In this document: positions 35,573-47,008 of the stretch, piece after piece | Layout of the letters: every line of letters starts with the position of its first letter | How positions within the stretch are numbered: the stretch's first letter is position 1 | From: Vitrella brassicaformis | Taxonomy: Eukaryota; Sar; Vitrellaceae | Direction: 5' to 3' | DNA length: 64,000 bases | Assembly: GCA_001179505.1 (NCBI GenBank) | Contig: CDMY01000562.1 | Location: 160,292-224,291 of the forward strand | Notes under the pieces: generated by a model | What the model saw: the letters and a program-made list of their open reading frames with translations, nothing else | What the model was told of the DNA's origin: nothing | Databases searched by the model: none | Made by a program: the position numbers and the translations under genes

Positions 35573-37097
35573 TCAGATTCTCACGCAACGCAGAGGGTCA
35601 TGAAAATCGAATATGTATCGACCATCGCGGGTGAGCTCTTGATACTTGTTGTTCCTCTTCGGCAAGAAACGCTGCCGGATGGCGTCATCAAGAGACTCGG
35701 TGAGCATCGAAGATGGGTCAACTCGAAAGCATGTCACACCTTTGCACTCCTGTTGCTGAAAAGTGAAGATGCCGTGCCTTGCAAGTATTTTGTCAGAAAA
35801 GAGCATGGCGTGTCTCTGCAGATCAACAAGAAGAGGAAAGCCCTCCGGTTCCCTGGGCGGCATTGTGACGGCAAGCGCTTGAAAGCTGCCATGTTCGTAG
35901 GGCTCTGACATTCCCCCTCTCCTGGCTTTTCTGCTCGCGGAACTAATATACGCAAGCCCATTTCTTGCGTCCCACCATGGGCATTCATGCTGAATAGAAA
36001 AGGCATTACAGAAGCCCTCAAGCTCGTTGGGAAGACGGAGGATGAAGCTCATGTTGGCTGCCGGAGGCCCCCATATGCGGTCAACCGTGGAACCGGTGCG
36101 ATAGCCAAAGGATCGGAGGCCCACGAAGGAGAGAAAACGCTCCCACAGTAAGGTTGAAGCTATCTCTCCTCTTTCTCTCGGTCCGCAGAAATCAAGAACC
36201 TTCCCGATTGGATACGTCCGTGTTTCTGGATAGTGGTAGAGAGTCAGCAGCTTCCGGCCAACAAAGTTGTCATCCAATGGCGAGAAAGAAACCTCAGCGT
36301 TTCTATCAGCCGTGTCGTCTTGCTTGAGACAATAAGTGATCCTCTTGTTGCTTGCCTCCGGATGCAGCCACATCTTTCTGGTCGTCAAAGTCACCGCAAT
36401 CGACAGAAGGCACTGATGTAGGTCAGAGTAACGATGATAGTTGCACACAAACCGCCATGTGTTGCTTTTGAAGTCTCTCTCAGTTGACTTGACAGAGATA
36501 GGCAGCCAGGGAGCATTCCGTGCAGGCCCAGATGGCCGCACAATGATGTCAATTCCGATGTTTTGGTGCTCAGCTGCAAGATATCGCACCTCCAGGCCCT
36601 CTCCTGGTGCGCAGCCCTTATTCCAGTCGTCGACGGCACGCAGGAAGAGAAGCGTCGCGGGTTGCGGTTCTTTCGATATCGAGATTTTTATGCCGCTTCT
36701 CGGTCTCAGGCAGCCTGAGGGTGGCACGTGAAAGGGCGCGCTGCAGATGCTCCAGTGCCAGCCTCACATCGTCCCTGTAACCGACATCCTGCATGCGACG
36801 ATATCCCTCTTGATTCATGGCCCACTCCATTGCAAACGGATAAATGACGGGTGCCGACAGGTGTGGTGTCACGATGGCTCCATTGCGGGATGAGGACAGC
36901 CGGGCAGGGGCCGCAGATGGCGACGCGCCGACATCCCGCAAGATAGACGAGGCGATAGCAGAAGGCGCCTCCTCAATTGTTGTTTCTTTGGCGGTTTGCA
37001 GGTCTGAGAGCCTCTCTTTCTTGCTTGGGATAGCCTGCGAGGCACTTGCAAAGCCGCCTTGGACACCCGTGGTCCAGAGAAGCCGCCATGCTGCCAT
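35573..37097 (-). CDS. Possible PD-(D/E)XK nuclease-fold protein
   Basis: Two overlapping open frames on the minus strand: one from the ATG at 37097, the other ending at 35573. They can be joined by a 58-nt intron (37097-36728 to 36669-35573; donor GTGCCA, acceptor AAAG), giving 488 residues; a frameshift is the alternative. The second part contains GEGLEVRYLAAEHQNIGIDI followed by WLPISVKST, then an aromatic helix region. The order Asp...(x)VK fits the core of restriction-endonuclease-like folds where the acidic residue of ExK is replaced, as in QVKS-type families; this is a weak match from pattern only. The C-terminal third is a second globular part ending DPLRCVRI. The gene differs from its neighbours: long exons, few microsatellites and less GC-biased third positions. 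The N-terminus (MAAWRLLWTTGVQGG) is weakly mitochondrial-like. Function is unknown. Confidence 0.45.
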
Positions 37098-37374
37098 GGC
37101 CGGAAGAGTGCCGATGAATGACCTCCGAGGACGGTGCAGAAGCAGCAGAAAGACGTTTGTGGTGGCCTGCGTGGCAAAGGGCTTAGCACAGAGGCCAGCA
37201 GGCGTCGGAAAAGGGCCATTTCCCGGCAAGACTTGACGCGAGCTTGAAGTTTGGGAGCCTCGACTTAGGGACGTGCGTGAAACCGTGTCGCTGAATAGCT
37301 GAGGTGGTGGACTCGGAGGTGCCGGAGGCGCTGCTGGGGGAGCGGTGTCCGCAGCGAGGGCTCAACGGTAGATC
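37098..37374. promoter_or_regulatory. Divergent intergenic region (nuclease-fold / Rab)
   Basis: 277 bp between divergent starts. No core promoter motif is recognised. The minus-strand frame stays open to about 37229 without an ATG, so the real 5' end of that gene may lie a little upstream. Confidence 0.35.
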
Positions 37375-38859
37375 ATGTTTGGAGGGACGGCGCCAGCAGA
37401 GGCACCGGCCGCCAAGGTAGCCGAATATGACTACAAGTTCAAGTGTGAGCAAAAAAGCACACAGAAAGACGCTGCACAATTGCAACGCCAAATGCCTTTC
37501 CTTGTCCTTGTCTGATCTGCGCCGTGTGGCTTCCCCTCATCGCCAGTGGTGCTCATCGGTAGGCGGGCGCCAAGAAGCCCAAGCATCCTTTGCTATCTTT
37601 GTGTGTTGCCACTATGTGTGTGTGCAGGTGAGAGGGATGTGGGGAAGACCTTTTTGCTGCGGCGCTATATCGCAGGTGGGTGTAGTGTGTTCTCTTTTTG
37701 CTGACGGCCGGCACCTTGCTGCCTGTGTGTGACTCATGGCTGCCTGCCTTCAGGCGATGCTGCCGAGCGTCCCACGACTACTCTTGGTACGGACTATCAG
37801 AGCAAGACCATAGTCCTCAAAAACGGGGCCAGACTCAGGGCGCAGATATGGTGAGTCAGTTTTGTGTGAGAGGGAAAGAGGGCCTTCCCATGGATGGCGT
37901 CACGTCACGTCACGTCACGCGCCTGTCGTCCCTGTGTTGTGTGTGGTGTTTGGACCTGCAGGGATACGGCTGGTCAGGAGCGGTACAAGGCTCTCACCAC
38001 GGGATTCTTTCGAAAAGCCGAAGGTGAGACCTCCCCCCGTCCTAAGGCAGACACTCCCTGTCTGTCTGTCTGTGTCTGTCTGTCTGTGTGTGTTGTCCAG
38101 GCGCCTTGCTGGTTTTTGACCTCACTCGACGGGATACCTTCCTTAAGGTAAGTACACATCCGCCCTTATGCGTCTGTCTGCCATGGTGTGTGTGTGCGTG
38201 TGTGTGTGTATGTTGTGGTGTCTGTACAGTGTTCGGCGTGGCTGGAGGCGCTGGAGCGGTACGCGGATGCCGACTGCCAGATCTTCCTGGTCGGCAACAA
38301 GCTAGACCTCGTCCAGGCCGACCCCTCGCTCAGAGAAATATCCACCGACGAGGCGCAAAAGTCAGTCAGTCATTCAGCCAGCCAGTCAGCGAGCCCACAC
38401 CAAACCGCAGGCACAACCAGTGGGCGCGTGTTCGTTCGTTCGTTTGACTGATTGGTTGTATGTATGTGTGTGTGCAGGTTTGCGGTCGATAAGGATGTGG
38501 AGTACGTCGAGACCTCCGCCGAGACCTCACACAACGTCAACAGCTCATTCGAAGACCTAATGGCATGTACGCGGACGCACCATACCACACCACACCACAG
38601 CCACAGCCAGCCTCCCGGCTCGACGAGTGTCCGTGTGCGGTGTGTGTGTTGCTCTCTCTGTTCTGCAGACGTGTACACGGCCCAGGTAGAGGCCAACGAC
38701 GACTCGACTGGCGACACCAAGGCGTCTTACGACGGGCAGGGGTCGAAGGGCGGGTTCTTCTCCCTCTCCCGCACTCAGACCAAGGCGGGCTCCATCTCGC
38801 TCACCGGAGGGGCGGATGCCGGTGGACCCACACAGACATGCGGCGGGTGTGCGGGCTGA
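37375..38859 (+). CDS. Rab-family small GTPase (Rab6/Rab1-like core)
   Basis: Nine exons: 37375-37444, 37547-37558, 37628-37675, 37754-37850, 37962-38023, 38101-38147, 38230-38360, 38478-38566, 38669-38859; 248 residues. All G motifs are visible: P-loop GERDVGKT (GDSGVGKS in most Rabs), switch I TTTLGTDY, WDTAGQERY, NKLD and ETSAE. Rabs cycle between GDP and GTP to direct vesicle traffic on cytosolic membrane faces. The first strand LVLIG is split over a 12-nt exon (37547-37558) that is required: only the donor after 37444 and this micro-exon give an intact strand before the P-loop. The C-terminal tail is long and Gly/Ser-rich and ends CGGCAG, so the two cysteines are neither a CC nor a CXC end; prenylation is uncertain. 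Start chosen as the ATG 23 codons before the first strand, typical of the family. Confidence 0.9.
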
Positions 38860-39060
38860 CTGAGTGGAGCAGAGCATATGGCATGGGTGGTGGGTTCGTG
38901 GGGGGTTGATGTCTCATGTATCTCTATATCTCTATGTCTCTGTTGGTCAGTCCGTCTGTCAGTCATTCGGTGAGTGAGTGAGTGTTTTGCGTGGCCTTTT
39001 ATAATTCAAAAGTGGTTCAAAAGTGATTGTATTGGTACGTCTACACCTGCGTGAGGGTGA

Positions 39061-39310
39061 GGGTGTGGGGGGGGCGAGGGAGTGCGTGGGCGACAGGTTT
39101 GTCTCGCTGTACATGAATCGAATCAATGACATTACGCTGATGCATATGGCTGTTAGTTATATATACGGGTGAGGTGGCTGATTGCCTTGCCGTGTGCAGA
39201 GCTGCTGATGGTGAAGCCAAAACTGTATGATGTGATGTTGTGTGTGCATGAATTGTGTCTGCACGACAGAGAGAATGACCTACAGATGGATGCTCAATCA
39301 CATGTGGATG
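39061..39310 (+). repeat. Dispersed repeat A, left copy
   Basis: The segment with GTGAGGTGGCTGATTG, TGCAGAGCTGCT and GACAGAGAGAATGACC recurs in the same orientation at 48494-48677 with scattered substitutions and small indels; the left copy carries about 90 extra bases after the G-rich start. It codes for nothing recognisable. Confidence 0.85.
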
Positions 39311-39404
39311 TGTCTACGCCTGAGTGCCCCGGGGACGTCCCCCCTGCCCCGACCACACGAAGGAAAAATGTCCCAGTGGATGACGAACAAGAGAAGCAAA
39401 CTTG

Positions 39405-39780
39405 TATGCCATCCCCATTGCGCTTTGGCACAGACAGCCAACACCTCTCCCAATGCCCAACGGCAGGCAGAGTCTGTCGGTGTCTCATGAAATGAACTGC
39501 GTCAATCGACTCGACCAACCCTCAATCATGCGACAAACATGCCAGCCAGCACCATCTTCAGCGCCCGGCTGACGTATGTATCTTCCAGCGGCGCGGCCCA
39601 CCACGAACACACATCCTCGCACTATGCGCCAACGCAACAGACAGACAGACAGACGAGAGACGAGCAAGAATTGACCTAATCACCTGGCTATACGACTTGT
39701 CTGCCCACGGAGCCTTGGTGCGCAGCTTCTCTCTCTACCAGGCGGCTGAAAAAAAACTCTCCCAATCACTGCCAGCATCA
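39405..39780 (+). repeat. Dispersed repeat B, outer left copy
   Basis: About 375 bp running from ATGCCATCCCCATTGCG to the run of A before CTCTCCCAATCA. A direct copy lies at 40577-40920 and an inverted copy at about 48118-48493. The copies differ by point changes and by the length of an internal GACA microsatellite. No conserved reading frame is shared by the three copies. Confidence 0.88.
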
Positions 39781-40576
39781 CATATGAAGAAAAAAGACAA
39801 CGCAGCAAATCCCCTCCCTCCCTCCCTCCCTCCCATGTATGTGTGTATGTGTGTATGTGTGTATGTGTGTATGTATGTATATCAGCACTGCGGTACGCAC
39901 ACATGTCAGTGAAGGCAGCTTTCGGTGAATGAGTTGTCAGACAACTCAGTGCACTTTACTTCATCGCATTCATCCATCCATCCGTTCAGGCCGCATCGGT
40001 CCACCCGCCCCTGTGTGAAGGTTGTGTGTGCGCAGACACCCCATCAGATGCATCCCGCCACTTCCATGGAAGCCTCACTGTGTATGCGTGTGTCACCAGA
40101 GCGTAGGCAGACAGACAGCCAGACAGACAGACAGACGAAGTCGCTGGCCCGTGTCACAGACAAACAGACGCAGCAAATACGAACACATGACAGACAGACA
40201 GACAGACAGAGAGAGAGAGAGAGAGAGGGACGAGTAGACAGACGTGCGCGTACGATCGATTACCACACACACAAATGTATACATAGGTATATGTATATAT
40301 ATGTTTGTACGTACAGAGCAGTACACACTTACGTACATGATCGCATATGTGAGCCACATGAATATTCATGGCCAATGTGTTTGTCAGTCAGTCAGTCGGG
40401 CAGATGGCCGGACGAGCAGAGATGGACTGGACACACAGCACCCCTCCCTCACCTCCCCCGCCTCTTGTGTGTGTGTGTATCCTCTGGGTGTGTACGGATG
40501 GATGTGTATCAGCAATGCGGCACGCACACACACACAGAGACACTCAGACACTCAGACAGTCAGACAGAGGAAAGGC
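39781..40576. other. Non-repeated intergenic stretch between repeat copies
   Basis: 796 bp with TATGTG, GACA and GA microsatellites (about 39837-39880, 40100-40230) and no recognisable gene. Confidence 0.6.
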
Positions 40577-41725
40577 ACGACAGCCAACACCTCTCCCAAT
40601 GCCCAACGGCAGGCAGAGTCTGTCGGTGTCTCATGAAATGAACTGCGTCAATCGACTCGACCAGCCCTCAATCATGCGACAAACATGCCAGCCAGCACCA
40701 TCTTCAGCGCCCGGCTGGCGTATGTATCTTCCAGCGGCGCCGCCCACCACGCACACACATCCTCGCACTACGCGCCAACGCAACAGACAGACAGACACAC
40801 AGACAGACGAGCAAGAACCGACCTAATCACCTGGCTATACGACTTGTCTGCCCACGGAGCCTTGGTGCGCAGCTTCTCTCTCTACCAGGCGGCTGAAAAA
40901 ACCCTCCCCCAATCAATGACTGCACTAGAGAGACCCTGTAATCCCGTGAAAAAGATCGGCCGATGGCACACAGCACATCGACATATACACCGCCTAGATC
41001 GAGCCATCCCAATTATCTCTGTGGGCCAGCCAACACGCCGCATGTGTCGGGCCATCCCTATGTGCGGGCGGCGGTCTCTCCGCGAAAAGCCCACGAACGA
41101 AAAAGGAAAAAGATGGACGTATGCATGTATGTATGTCGACGTACGTGATGCACACACACGACACGAACACGTGCAGATAGATAGACCACCGTCAACCTCC
41201 CCACTCACTGCGTCAACAGACAGACAGACAGACAGACAGCCAGCGGCGCTGCCTGACTCACTGACTGACTGACTTACAAAAGACCAGCCATCAATAATGG
41301 AAGCAGCAAAACCGACACATCCATCCCAGGCGATCAACAGGCGTACATGACATGCAGCCAGACATGACCCGTTCGTTCATTCGTCAGTCCATTTACTGCG
41401 TGGCCTCACGACTGACTGCACGGGGGCCGCAGCAGCTTGAACCAACGAACGAACGAAGGCGGTGGCGGTGCACCGACAAAACGGCACGCACGTCCAAAAA
41501 GGGTACGTTGTGCATGGTATCAGGCACGCTCGACGGCCGGGCGTCACGCATGTGTGAATTCATTTGTATGTATGCCGGTGTACGCAGTATCCACATACGT
41601 AGGTATATATGCCCCAAAGAGAGGGCAAAAAGCGCGCGGCGGCCATGACTCATGGCCGGCCGGCATCCCACACATGCAATGCAGTCAGCACCCAACCGAC
41701 CAGCGAATGAATGGCCTCTCAAACA
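40577..41725 (+). repeat. Left arm of a 1.15-kb inverted repeat
   Basis: This arm reads in reverse complement at 47297-48460. Landmarks found in both arms: CAACACCTCTCCCAATG, TGGCTATACGACTTGTCTGC, AAGATCGGCCGATGGCA, GCGGTCTCTCCGCGAAAAGC and CATTTACTGCGTGGCCTCAC. The first third is also repeat B. The arm ends inward at CTCTCAAAC. It encloses, with its partner, the lactate dehydrogenase and lactate permease genes. No transposase, integrase or reverse transcriptase is visible in the arm. Confidence 0.9.
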
Positions 41726-41980
41726 TATGGACAATTCGCAGACAGGCAGACATATAGACACAAACACACAAACACTCACACAGGCATGGCTTGCCTCAAA
41801 AAAACGTGAGTGCAGCCCACACGCAGACACAGGTGCGTGTGTGCACACACGTAGACACATGGACACACGGACACACATACACGCGACCATGCAGGGGGAG
41901 TGGCGCAAAGATGACAGTCCACACCGCTCCAATCCCACACACACGACCCGCCTATAGCTCACAACCAGCCACTAGTCACC

Positions 41981-44152
41981 TCAGACGGATGGCGACAGGG
42001 GGGTGTCGACGTCCATGTCGTGCATGAACGGCACGCCCGTCCTCTCGCTGTGCGGCGTGCCGTTGTCGGCATGCGTCAGGATCGGTGTCACCTGGTGGGT
42101 AATCACGGCCTTCTTGACCAGGTGGTCCACGCCGCTCACCAGAGGTGCGTCGTGTGTGGGCTTGGGTGTGTGGGAGGGGGCGGGATTGACTACTTGGTTG
42201 TCGAGCCACTGGTGGTCTGGCGTCTGGCCGTCGAAGGAGGCGATGTTGCCGATGGTCGTCTTGGCAATCGCCTCGAGGGCCTCGTAGGTGAAGAACGCCT
42301 TCACGCACACGCAGAGAGAGAAAGAGGTAGATTGGACATGAGCATGGCTGTTGATTGGATGGTTAGGTACCTGGTGTGCGGTGACGAGTACGTTTGGGAA
42401 TGTGAGTAGTCGCGCAATGACGTCGTCCTGGATGACCTCGTTGGACCAGTCCTCGAAGAACAGCTGAGCCTCGCCCTCGTACACATCAATCGCCAGACCA
42501 CCAACCTGCACACACACGGATACACGAGTGGACCATGACCATGTGACATACACATTCACTCTGTGAGCACCTTCTTCGACTTGAGTGCTTCGATCATGTC
42601 CTTGCTGTTGATCACCGGCCCTGAACACGCGCGCGCGCGGGCGCGATGCGCACACACACGGACATGCATGACGCAGGCAGCGTGTGGCGACTACCTGCGG
42701 ATGGTGCGTACCTCTAGACGTGTTGATAATGATGACGCCGGTCTTCATCTGTCCGATGGTCTTGTGGTCGATGAGGTGGCGGCTCTCGGCCGTGAGGGGG
42801 CAGTGCAGGGAGATGACGTCAGACGCCGCCAGTAGCTCGACCATCGGCGCATAACTCCCGCCGATTTTCTCGAATTCGGCGTCCGGGTACGGATCACTTC
42901 CTGCAGTTAGGCACAAGTGCATGCATCCATGCGTGCGATCAAGCAGCCCTTTCCGTGCCGTCAGGTGGCTGACCCAGTATGTTGGCACCGAACCCACTGC
43001 ATATGCGAGCAGTGAGGCATCCGATCTTGCCCGTCCCGATGAATCCGAACGTCTTGCCTGACATGACACACGCGCACACGCATTCGTCCAGGGCACTGTG
43101 TGTCGCTGTGTGTGTGTATGTGTACCGTTGAAGTCCATGCCCTCCAAACCGTCCAGCGTGAAGTTGCGGTCACGCACACCTACAAACAGACACAGACATG
43201 CACACACATACCGACACTCAGATCGATCGTGCGTACGGTTGAAAGCCCGATGGAGGTTTCGATTGAGGCAGAGCATGAGGCCCACAGCGTGCTCCGCGAC
43301 GGCGTGTGGCGAGTAGGCCGGCACACGGGTCACAGTGATGTTGCACCGCTCCGCGGCCGCCAGGTCCACTGAATGGACAGGACAAGAAAGAGCATTGCAC
43401 AGAGACTGGGAGGGGTGCGCTGCGTTGTCTGTCCATTCTACCTCACCGTTGTTGAAGCCCGCGCACCTCAATGCGACCTGTCTGACGCCCATTTTGTTGA
43501 GCTCCTCGACGACGGCCGCGTCCACCTCGTCGTTGATGAACACACAGACGGCGTGGCAACCCTTTGCAAGACCAGCTGTCGCCTACCCATGAAGAGAGCA
43601 CACACCAGACACACGTGTGTCTGCCTGGCTGTCTGTCTGTCTGATATATCCATCCCACTTGTGTGAGTCTTGCGTTGATGAATTCGAAGTCGATGTCATG
43701 GTGGTTGTGTGCGGTGAAAGATGCCTTGTCGTAGTCCTTGGCCGAGAAGAAAGCCACCTTGCACGGGCTGCTCGCCATGGTGCTGCTGCTGCTGCTGCCC
43801 TGCTGAGAGGGCAGGCAGTCGTAAGGCCGCACGAAGAAGTCACGCTCTATGTGCTGCAGGGAAGTCTCCATGATCTCTTGGTGATTCTGCACACACGCAC
43901 ACAGGAGGGAGGGAGAGAAAGTGATGGCATGCTTGACGTCGGCCAGTCAGCGCATCATGCACTGGGGCACACCCGAAGCTTGATGACGGATGAGGGAAGA
44001 TCGACAAACGATGCAAACAGCTGGATGAGGTCTGATTGACCCTGCGAGGGATGCGGGCGTCTCGGCGTCTCTCTTTCCCATTCCCAAGCGTCAATTTGGG
44101 AAACTTCGTATTGGGACGTTGATGAGGGCAACCGACAGATCCCGAGCTTCAT
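41981..44152 (-). CDS. D-lactate dehydrogenase (fermentative LdhA type)
   Basis: Ten exons on the minus strand: 44152-43973, 43886-43659, 43582-43447, 43368-43237, 43179-43126, 43057-42974, 42900-42712, 42620-42571, 42505-42371, 42298-41981; 501 residues. It interconverts pyruvate and D-lactate with NAD(H). The core (about residues 100-430) follows bacterial LdhA closely: VAFFSAKDYDK, LRCAGFNNVDL, RVPAYSPHAVAEHAVGLM, the NAD loop GFIGTGKIG, DVISLHCPLT, catalytic Arg in INTSRG, Glu in AIDVYEGE and His in TAHQAF, and FFEDWSNEVIQDDV. It is longer than the bacterial enzyme (about 330) by an N-terminal extension of about 100 residues and a C-terminal one of about 70 (ending DTPLSPSV). The close match to a bacterial subfamily suggests transfer from bacteria followed by intron gain; this is inference. 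Its ATG is 34 bp from that of the lactate permease, read in the other direction. Confidence 0.92.
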
Positions 44153-44186
44153 GTGATAGTTCACCAGCCGTCAGCAGCACTCACCC
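44153..44186. promoter_or_regulatory. 34-bp region shared by the divergent lactate genes
   Basis: The start codons of D-lactate dehydrogenase (44152, minus) and lactate permease (44187, plus) are only 34 bp apart. Transcription of each must start in this gap or inside the other gene's first exon. Co-regulation is likely. The permease has a second in-frame ATG at 44202, which would widen the gap to 49 bp. Confidence 0.5.
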
Positions 44187-44738
44187 ATGCCCTTCAAGAT
44201 AATGGAAGCAGAGAATGCCGTCGCTTTCCAATGGATGGCGAACTCGCCTGCAGCACAGGTCGGTGCATCATGATTGCTTGGCGGGACTCGAATGCATGAA
44301 CGCGCGCTTGTCTTGCAGACGGTGTTCTATCTGGCGCCCATCGCGTTCTTGTTGGCGACGCTCAAGCCCTGGGGCAAGCATGGTGTGCCCAGCCAGAAGT
44401 CGCTGCCAATCAGCGCCCTCCTGCGTAAGCACTGCAGTGAACTGCACTGGTGCACTGCACTGCACTGAACACTCTCGGCGACGTGCGTTGTGTGTTGTGC
44501 AATGGTTGGTTGGTTGCAGTGTATCTGATCCGGCTGGTGTTGATGCGTGGCATCGACTACGACACGCCCAACGTGCTTCACGCGGCGATAGTGTCGGGCC
44601 TGCTGGACGTCATGACGCCAGTCAGCATTATCTTCGGGGCCATCTTGCTCTTCCGAACAATGAGCGAAACCCAATGCATGTACGTGCGTACGTGACGTGG
44701 GTAGGGAACGCGCAGGGAGGACATGCAACGCGATCTGT

Positions 44739-44776
<38 letters not shown>

Positions 44777-47008
44777 GTTGCAGGAGTTGGGTTGTGGCGA
44801 TGCTCCATGATCTGTCCAGTCAGCACCCTGTGGCCGAGGTAATGCCACAAAAAGTACCCCAGCAGCTGGCTGCATCTCATATGTGTTGTGTGTATGACCC
44901 ATCTAGGTGATGCTCATCGGCTGGGGCTTTGGGTACATCGTCGAAGGTGCGTCGGGATTCGGCACGCCTGTGGCTCTCGCGGCCCCAATATTGGCGGAGC
45001 TCGGCCACGACCCCATCAAGTCGGTCGTCTGCTGCCTCATCATGAACGGAATCCCAAGTGAGATGTGTGCCATCCATCCACCATTCACTGCTTGCCTCAT
45101 GTTTTCGCGTGTGCAGACCCGTTTGGTGCTGTTGGCACTCCCGTGTGGTTTGGATTCTCTGCTGTGGCTGGGCATGGCGACACGTACTTCCCAGTCATCG
45201 CACAAAAAACCCAGACGCTCGTCCTGGTGTGCACCCTTGTGGTCCCCTTCACGGCCGTCATGGTGCTGGTACGCACGCCATATCACACTACAGCACACCA
45301 CACCAGGACAGTGGGTCATGTATGTCTATGTAGGTGCCTCCCAAGGTCTGTCTGAGAAACGCGGGTTTCATCGTGCTGTCATGTCTGGCGTGTGGCGTGC
45401 CCAGCTATGCGCTCACATGGGCGCCAAACCCACTCTTCGAGTTCGCGTCGCTCATCGGCGGGATTGTGGGTACGCACCGCACACACACGCGCGCACATCC
45501 ATCCCTCTGTGCGTACGTACGTGCGTGTGCAGGTTTTGCGCTGATCATGGTGCTGATCTACAACAGAGTGTTGCTGTTCCCCGACCACCCCCCAAAGTCA
45601 GCCAGCTCTTGCCGGCCCCCAGGCGGCCTCCGTCAATGCGACTTGAGGCCAGCAATGGTCATTCGCCGCGCCAACAGTGTCGACAAGCTCTCTCAGGAGA
45701 CGACGTCGACAAACGATGACTGGGTCATTGAGGCGCCGCCCGCGGAGGTCACGCCTGGGCCGACCATGGACACGGCGTACGGACCTCTTCAAACGTATGG
45801 CATGGAGGTGGCCATCGTGATGACGAGGGACCAGCCCGTGCAATGTGACAGTATGGGGCCGCACCAACACGGGTGGGTGTTGTTTGGGCGGCCTGAGATC
45901 GCCCGCATGATGAGCGACGCGGAGGGTGCGCTGCCGTGCGAGCCGTCACTGGTGTCGATTGGGCGTGTGGAGGCGCGCAAGACTATGTGGGGGCGGCTGT
46001 TTGTCGCCGCTGAGAACACCTTTCCTATCTGGGGCTGTGTCGTGCTACTCATTCTGACGCGCGTGAGGGGCATTGGGCTCAAGCAGGCACTTACCGCAGA
46101 AGAGCCGTATGCAGAGGTACACATATGCGTGATGATCGATCTTCCAGTGCGTACGTGCGTGTGCGCGTGATGCAGGTGTCGTTGGGCCGTCTCGGAGCGT
46201 TTCGCGTCAGTGCGTCCCTGTCGCTCTTCCTGCGCGACATTCTCGCCCAGCCAGGCATTCACTGGCGGTTCCAGACGCTCTACGTGCCGGCGGTCATCCC
46301 CTTCGTGGTCATATCCCTCCTCACCATGGCACTGCACCGCAATCGGCTCCAAGCGTCGCCACTCGCCATTTTCGCCCAGACAGCCGCCAGACTCAGAGGC
46401 CCCATTATTGCGCTTGCCGGCGCCATGGCGCTCGTGAATCTGCTGCGGAGGTCATCTGAGGGGCTGGTGTCTCCCGCGACTAAGATCGGGGGTACGTTGT
46501 CTCGTGGTCTGGGCGTCGGGTGGGTCGTCGTGGCCCCTGTGCTTGGCGCGCTCGGGAGTTTTTTCTCTGGGTCGACGACGGTGTCCAACCTGACGTTTGG
46601 CGATATCCAGCGAGTAGCAGCAGAGCAACTGGTATGTGCATGTGTGCAGACAGGCATGCATGCAGCAATGGATTAATATGGTTGGTGTGTGTCGTGTGTC
46701 AGGGGTTCTCGGTATCATCCTTTCTGGCCCTCCAATGTATGGGCGGGGCGCTCGGCAACATGGTGAGCAGTGAATGGCCATCATTCATGGTCCACATGAC
46801 AACAGAAAAACGTCTGTCTGTCTGTCTGTGTGTCGGTCAGATTTGCATCCACAACATTCTGGCCGCGAAGACCGTCCTTGGTCTGGATGTGCCCGAGGGG
46901 GAATTCATCAAGAAGACGGCCGTGCCGGCAGCCGTCTACTACATGCTGGGCCTGGCACTCGGTGCGGCGCTCATCTTCACTACTGCCTGGTGGGGCGCCA
47001 TCGACTGA
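44187..47008 (+). CDS. Lactate permease (LctP/LldP family)
   Basis: Eleven exons: 44187-44258, 44319-44424, 44520-44679, 44784-44838, 44907-45057, 45117-45268, 45334-45469, 45533-46116, 46176-46631, 46703-46762, 46841-47008; 699 residues. A multi-spanning membrane protein moving lactate (and related 2-hydroxy acids) with protons. Family features seen: LIGWGFGYIVEGASGFGTPV, NPFGAVGTPVWF, and near the C-terminus LGALGSFFSGSTTVSNLTFG and ALQCMGGALGNMICIHNIL. More than ten hydrophobic segments are spread along the chain. Exon 8 inserts about 150 hydrophilic residues (from SASSCRPPGG to RKTMWGRLF) between two membrane halves, absent from bacterial members, which are about 550 residues. Head-to-head with D-lactate dehydrogenase, so the pair probably forms a lactate export or uptake unit. 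Membrane (plasma, mitochondrial or plastid) cannot be told from sequence. Confidence 0.92.

Noticed and set aside
37183-37491. A minus-strand frame with a signal-like start (MALQLCSVFLCAFLL) opposite the first Rab exons
   Set aside because: It overlaps the Rab exons and introns, has no domain and no splice partner.
41393-41962. A 189-residue minus-strand frame in the left inverted-repeat arm, partly repeated in the right arm
   Set aside because: The similarity between arms is at DNA level; the frame is broken differently in each copy and looks like no known protein.
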